Shown here one piece after another: positions 6,014 to 9,376 of a stretch of 9,376 bases of DNA (its first letter is position 1; each line of letters begins with the position of its first letter). Below the pieces are notes generated by a model. That model did no database searches. It had not been told where the DNA came from and was given only the letters and a program-made list of their open reading frames with translations. The stretch spans positions 1 through 9,376 of the forward strand of contig PMJN01000194.1 of NCBI GenBank assembly GCA_003157445.1, read 5' to 3'. Position numbers and translations under genes: made by a program. Origin of the DNA: Micrococcales bacterium. Its GTDB lineage: Bacteria > Actinomycetota > Actinomycetes > Actinomycetales > Dermatophilaceae.

Positions 6014-7792
6014 ATGGCTCATGACTTTGCAACAGTTGGCGTAGTTGGACTCGGCACAATGGGTGCGGGCATCACGGAGGTATTTGCCCGCAATGGTCTT
6101 AATGTGGTGGGCGTCGAAGTGTCACGGGAGGCCGCCGAGAAGGGCGAGGCGACGCTGCATCACTCGACCGGCCGCGCCCTCTCCCGGGGCAAGCTGACCG
6201 AGCAGGAGCAGAGCGAGCTGCACGACCGTGTGAGCTACACCACTGACTTCGCCGACCTCGCCGAGTGTGACCTCGTGGTCGAGGCCGTGCCCGAGCATCT
6301 CGATCTCAAGCGTCACATCTTCGCCCAGCTGGACCAGATCGTGAAACCGGACGCGATCCTGGCCACCAACACCTCCAGCCTGTCCGTCACCGAGATCGCG
6401 GTAGCCACCGAGCACCCAGGCAGGGTCGTCGGGATGCACTTCTTCAACCCAGCCCAGGTGCAGACGTTCGTCGAGGTCGTTCGCACCGTGGTCACCCAGG
6501 AATCCGTCCTGCAAGACGTCACGGCGCTCGCGGCACGGCTCGGGAAGTTGCCCGTGGTCATTGGTGACAAGGCCGGCTTCATTGCCAACGCTCTTCTGTT
6601 CGGTTACCTCAACCACGCGGTTGACATGTACGAGAGCCGTTATGCAACCCGCGAGGACATCGACGCTGCGATGCAGCTCGGCTGTGGGCTGCCGATGGGC
6701 CCCTTGGCGCTGATGGACCTGATCGGTCTCGACACGGCCTACGCGATCCTGGACACGATGTACAAGCAGGGGCGCGACCGGTTGCACGCGCCGAGCCCGA
6801 TCATCAAGCAGATGGTCACCGGCGGGCTCAAGGGTCGCAAGACCGGCCGCGGCTTCTACACCTATGACGAGCCGGGGAGCTCCAAAGTCGTCCCCGACCA
6901 ACTCACTCCCCCCGAGGGTGGCACCGGTGAGGGTGGTTTGCGAACCGTGAAAACCGTTGGCGTCGTTGGCTCTGGCACCATGGCGACAGGGATCATCGAG
7001 GTCTTCGCCAAGGCCGGGTATGTCGTGACGTACGTGGCACGCTCCGAGGCCAAGGTTGAGGCCGTCAAGACCGCCATCGCCAAGAGTCTGGAGAAGGCGG
7101 TTCAGAGAGGAAAGCTCACCGACGAGGCCCGCGACGCGGTCGCGGGGCGTCTGAACGGCACCACGATGCTCGAGCACCTTGCCCACGTCGACCTGGTGGT
7201 TGAAGCCGTTGTGGAGGATCTCCAGGTCAAGCAGGCGCTGTTCGAGAACCTCGACGAGATCTGCAAACCGGGCGCGATCCTTGCCACGACCACCTCCTCG
7301 CTGCCAGTCATCGAGTGCGCGGTGATGACTAAGCGTCCCAGCGACGTCGTGGGCATGCACTTCTTTAACCCCGCACCCATCATGAAGCTCGTCGAGGTCG
7401 TTCATACGGTCTCGACCGCCGATGACGTGGTGGCCACGGTCCAGGACTTGTGTCGCAAGATCGGCAAGCACCCGGTGACCTGTGGGGACCGCTCAGGTTT
7501 CATCGTCAACGCACTGCTCTTCCCCTACCTGAACGACGCGGTCAAGATGCTTGAGGCGCACTATGCCAGCGCCGATGAGATCGACAACGCCATGAAGACC
7601 GGCTGCGCGTATCCGATGGGCCCGTTCGAGCTTCTGGATGCGGTCGGTCTGGACGTCTCCCTGGCCATCCAGCGTGAGCTCTACCTCGAGTTCCGTGAGC
7701 GCGGCTTCGCCCCTGCACCGCTACTCGAGCATCTCGTGACCGCCCGCTACCTCGGTCGCAAGGTGGGACGGGGCTTTCGCACCTACGTTTAG
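6014..7792 (+). CDS. Tandem two-unit 3-hydroxyacyl-CoA (3-hydroxybutyryl-CoA) dehydrogenase
   Basis: This 592-residue protein holds two complete 3-hydroxyacyl-CoA dehydrogenase units in tandem. Such enzymes oxidise (3S)-3-hydroxyacyl-CoA with NAD+, or run in reverse, in beta-oxidation or butyryl-CoA-type pathways in the cytosol. Unit 1 (about 5-285) has Rossmann loop GLGTMG (12-17), TNTSSL (118-123), HFFNPA with His142, Glu154, Asn192 and PMGP (227-230). Unit 2 (about 311-592) has GSGTMA (319-324), TTTSSL (425-430), HFFNPAP with His449, Glu461, Asn499 and PMGP (534-537). Both keep the catalytic His, Glu and Asn, so both may be active; unit 2 has Thr426 where unit 1 has Asn119. A Gly/Pro-rich linker (about 286-309) joins them. 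Single-unit relatives are about 285 residues long, so this is a fused duplication, known in other actinomycetes. ATG 6014 is chosen because the Rossmann strand starts at residue 6; no good ribosome binding site precedes it. Confidence 0.93.
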   Translation: MAHDFATVGVVGLGTMGAGITEVFARNGLNVVGVEVSREAAEKGEATLHHSTGRALSRGKLTEQEQSELHDRVSYTTDFADLAECDLVVEAVPEHLDLKRHIFAQLDQIVKPDAILATNTSSLSVTEIAVATEHPGRVVGMHFFNPAQVQTFVEVVRTVVTQESVLQDVTALAARLGKLPVVIGDKAGFIANALLFGYLNHAVDMYESRYATREDIDAAMQLGCGLPMGPLALMDLIGLDTAYAILDTMYKQGRDRLHAPSPIIKQMVTGGLKGRKTGRGFYTYDEPGSSKVVPDQLTPPEGGTGEGGLRTVKTVGVVGSGTMATGIIEVFAKAGYVVTYVARSEAKVEAVKTAIAKSLEKAVQRGKLTDEARDAVAGRLNGTTMLEHLAHVDLVVEAVVEDLQVKQALFENLDEICKPGAILATTTSSLPVIECAVMTKRPSDVVGMHFFNPAPIMKLVEVVHTVSTADDVVATVQDLCRKIGKHPVTCGDRSGFIVNALLFPYLNDAVKMLEAHYASADEIDNAMKTGCAYPMGPFELLDAVGLDVSLAIQRELYLEFRERGFAPAPLLEHLVTARYLGRKVGRGFRTYV

Positions 7793-7805
7793 GACCTGAG
7801 CCTGC

Positions 7806-7811
7806 GACAAT
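7806..7811 (+). promoter_or_regulatory. Possible -10 element for the small zinc-binding protein gene
   Basis: GACAAT, one base off the TAnnnT pattern at its first position, lies six bases before ATG 7818, and no ribosome binding site is visible. This would again allow a leaderless transcript. Only 25 bases separate this gene from the dehydrogenase stop, so read-through transcription is an alternative. Confidence 0.3.
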
Positions 7812-7817
7812 TGGGAC

Positions 7818-8117
7818 ATGTCCCGACCAAATCGTCGACGTCCAGAGGGCACCGAGCTCGATCTGGAGCGTGCCATAGGAGGGGTTCCTCGCCGTGAGTC
7901 GCATGGCGACGGCGAGTGGTTCGTCCGCCGCGTCAGTGGCGCCGGATCAGAGAAGTCCTACCGGTGTCCGGGCTGCCAGCAAGAGCTGGCACCCGGTACA
8001 CCGCACGTCGTTGCCTGGCCGGCCGATGGCATGGGCGGCCTGCAGGACCGCAGACACTGGCATGCCCCCTGCTGGAGCGCTCGCGGCCGGCGCAGACCCA
8101 GAGGATCCTTTCGTTGA
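7818..8117 (+). CDS. Small putative zinc-binding protein, C-terminus altered by an insertion sequence
   Basis: This 99-residue protein resembles, from memory, a short actinobacterial conserved family often labelled ATP/GTP-binding protein without proof. Visible features are a basic N-terminus (SRPNRRRP), a central GEWFVRRVSG stretch (32-41), YRCPGCQQEL (48-57, Cys50 and Cys53), PGTPHVVAWPADG (59-71, His63) and DRRHWHAPCW (77-86, His80, His82, Cys85). CxxC with a distal HxxC-like pair suggests one zinc site. There is no P-loop, so the usual ATP/GTP label is doubtful. It starts 25 bases after the dehydrogenase stop, in the same direction. The right end of a TnpB-type insertion sequence lies at 8114, so the stop TGA (8115-8117) belongs to the element; the native last residues are replaced or lost. 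The zinc-site part is intact, so function may persist. Confidence 0.75.
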   Translation: MSRPNRRRPEGTELDLERAIGGVPRRESHGDGEWFVRRVSGAGSEKSYRCPGCQQELAPGTPHVVAWPADGMGGLQDRRHWHAPCWSARGRRRPRGSFR

Positions 8118-8300
8118 CATCCTCCCGGCCATCAATGACCGGGATTGCAACTGCCATGGGACCTTGGGAGGGCATGTTGGGTTTTGCGCTTGACGAAGCG
8201 AGCCAAAAATCTGCGGTCTGCACGGGCTGTCATGCCATGGCCTGCCGCGGTATTTCTGCCTGCGTTCACCTCGGCGTTCGCCCTGTGCTTGCCGGAAACG
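8114..8300 (-). ncRNA. Possible relic of a TnpB guide (omega) RNA scaffold
   Basis: In IS200/IS605 elements the 3' end of tnpB and the right end form the scaffold of the guide RNA, with the guide taken from DNA beyond the element. By analogy the scaffold here would be the minus-strand 3' portion of the tnpB relic through the hairpin at 8124-8143. The guide would begin at 8113 and read into the 3' end of the zinc-protein gene. The upstream limit given is arbitrary. Because tnpB is broken, activity would need a protein supplied from elsewhere. Confidence 0.3.
8124..8143 (-). other. Right-end subterminal hairpin of the insertion sequence
   Basis: CCCGGCCA (8124-8131) and TGACCGGG (8136-8143) pair around the loop TCAA. 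As minus-strand RNA this is an eight-base stem with one G-U wobble. Imperfect subterminal hairpins next to the cleavage site are what TnpA of this family recognises. The stop codon of the tnpB C-terminal frame (complement of 8132-8134) falls in the loop. Confidence 0.65.
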
Positions 8301-9270
8301 CACACAAAGTCCTTGTCTTTGGCCACTGTCGCATGCGATCTGTTTGCAGGCGTTGCCGGTCTGCGACGGGTAGGCGGGGTTGACCTTTTCGACTCTGCCG
8401 GGCGCCTTCTGCTCGAGCTGGGCAACGAGCAGTCCCCACTCGGGCTAGAGGATGCCCCGGCTGAGGCCGGCGTTCTGGCGAGGGTCCTGCCTGGCTTTGC
8501 TGTGGTTCCCGAAGCCGAGCGGGTCATGGCTTTGATGTGCAGGTTCTCCACACGGATCACTTCGAAACGTCGGGCTAGGTCGGTGCTGGTCTTCTGAACC
8601 CAGTCTTTGCGCCGGCCGGCGTCTCGGGCCTTTCGCCCGGCGATCCAGGTCCTGACTTTCTTGCGGCGCCTCGACCCACGGCTGGCCCGTGCGAACCTGC
8701 GTTGGAGCCGCCCCATCGGCTCAGCTTGCTTCGGCCGCAACCCGTTCGGGCAGGCCATCTGTCCAGTGGACAGTGCCATCGCCACAGTGAGGCCACGAAC
8801 GCGGCCGGCAACCCCGCCACTGCCAGGAGCAGGGATCGGGCCCGGGGTCAGCACGAACGCGATGTGCCAACGGCTCGACCTGTCGCAGGCGATGCGGTAC
8901 GACTTCCACTGCGCCAGCGCCGGGCAGCGTTTGAACCAGACCCAGCCGATCTTGGGGACCAGCACGGGGCAGCGGGCACGGTTGTCCTGACGGACCCGCA
9001 ACACCTGAGGTCCCACGATCCCCAGGCCCTGGTCCTGGCCGGCTTTAGGCCACCTCGGGGGCCTGTGGGTGCCTTGAAGCGCCGCTGCCACCCTGGTCGA
9101 CCCCGCGCAACGCCTGCTGCTGGACCGTCTACGAACCGCCAAGAAGCCACGGCTGCGCCCTGAGCGTTGAACTCAGGGGTCGGACCCTCCCACCGGGCCC
9201 ATATCAGGGGTTGCTCCAAGCCAAAGTTCCACACCTGCCGGCCATGACTGCGCTGCCGAGCCAGGAGCAC
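8132..9270 (-). pseudogene. tnpB: Broken tnpB (RNA-guided nuclease of IS200/IS605 elements)
   Basis: The intact ancestor would be a TnpB nuclease of about 400 residues. Remnants lie in three frames. The N-terminal part VWNFGLEQPLIWARW with EFNAQGAA (near 9151-9240) is in the frame of 9270. TVQQQALRGVDQG (just below 9128) is in a second frame. The long part from 9142, a third frame, carries VLVPKIGWVWF, ALSTGQM, GLRPKQ, LQRRFARASRGSRRRKK, KDWVQKTSTDLARRF and VIRVENLHIK. At about 8474 the match shifts frame to NAGLSRGIL, EWGLLVAQLEQKAPGR and VNPAYPSQT, then returns to DFVCVSGKHRANAEVNAGRN. Amber codons interrupt it at 9129-9131 and 8445-8447. The first RuvC Asp (usual GVDRG) is Val (codon 8798-8800), the last Asp (usual ADVN) is Glu, and the second Cys pair of the zinc ribbon is damaged. 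Only the middle Glu in VENL remains. The protein is almost surely dead. Confidence 0.9.
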
Positions 9271-9376
9271 CTTTGCGGGTCACTTCGGTGCAGGCGGAAC
9301 CTGCTGGCACCCAACGTAGCGGTGGTCTCCGACGCCCAGGTGGGAGCCAGGACCTACTTTTCGGCGAGGTCGAAGC

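Larger units (their letters stand above)
8114..9376 (-). mobile_element. Decayed IS200/IS605-type (IS1341-like) insertion sequence, right end at 8114, runs off the window
   Basis: The element is recognised by a tnpB relic on the minus strand and by a right end of the IS200/IS605 type: a subterminal hairpin (8124-8143) followed on the minus strand by GGAGGATGTCAA, ending at TCAA (8117-8114). TCAA is also the right-end cleavage tetranucleotide of ISDra2. No TnpA gene is visible; the left end and any partner gene would lie beyond 9376. The boundary at 8114 is inferred from motif position and needs an empty-site comparison. Confidence 0.7.

Noticed and set aside
6122..7471. Minus-strand frame of 449 residues inside the dehydrogenase gene
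   Set aside because: A shadow frame created by codon bias in high-GC DNA; the plus strand encodes two clear dehydrogenase units.
2586..7792. A polyhydroxybutyrate pathway linking the depolymerase-like esterase with the 3-hydroxybutyryl-CoA dehydrogenase
   Set aside because: The genes lie over 2.4 kb apart with nucS on the opposite strand between them, the esterase is predicted to be outside the cell, and the dehydrogenase family uses the S-isomer, unlike PHB units.
8145..8597. Plus-strand 150-residue frame inside the insertion sequence
   Set aside because: It is antisense to the tnpB relic, which has clear family motifs on the minus strand.

Overview
The window looks like chromosomal DNA of a high-GC actinomycete (Actinomycetota). 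Pointers are NucS, the mismatch endonuclease typical of this phylum; an Rv1747-like FHA-FHA-ABC half-transporter; an LpqC-like lipoprotein esterase; a duplicated 3-hydroxyacyl-CoA dehydrogenase; and apparent leaderless GTG starts. No rRNA, tRNA or CRISPR array was seen, and the genus cannot be told.

Layout. Positions 3-143 are the 3' end of a gene for an SH3-like, probably secreted protein, and a 15-bp tandem repeat starts on its stop codon. Positions 298-3569 look like a two-gene operon: an ABC exporter half with two phosphothreonine-reading FHA domains, then, 38 bases on and with a clear ribosome binding site, a lipid-anchored alpha/beta-hydrolase of the polyhydroxybutyrate depolymerase/LpqC type. 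Positions 3570-5225 are gene-poor. They hold one credible small gene (4164-4430), which seems to start directly at its transcript's 5' end, plus two unexplained inverted-repeat structures (4485-4536 and 4929-4974).

Positions 5226-7792 are a conserved housekeeping block. nucS is on the minus strand, with its start best placed at 5921. Divergent from it is a 592-residue protein made of two full 3-hydroxyacyl-CoA dehydrogenase units. A small putative zinc-binding protein follows at 7818-8117. The right end of an IS200/IS605-type (IS1341-like, TnpB-bearing) element lies in the last codons of that gene, and its terminal bases appear to supply the stop codon. From 8114 to the window end the DNA is a decayed insertion sequence whose tnpB has frame changes, two amber codons and lost catalytic and zinc-binding residues.

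How the genes relate: the first operon is a cell-envelope unit (regulated export plus a surface hydrolase), nucS serves replication fidelity, and the dehydrogenase serves acyl-CoA metabolism. I see no new multi-gene defence or biosynthetic system. The points most worth a second look are the 12-bp inverted repeat beside an anti-16S-like sequence, the leaderless small gene, and the IS-made stop codon.
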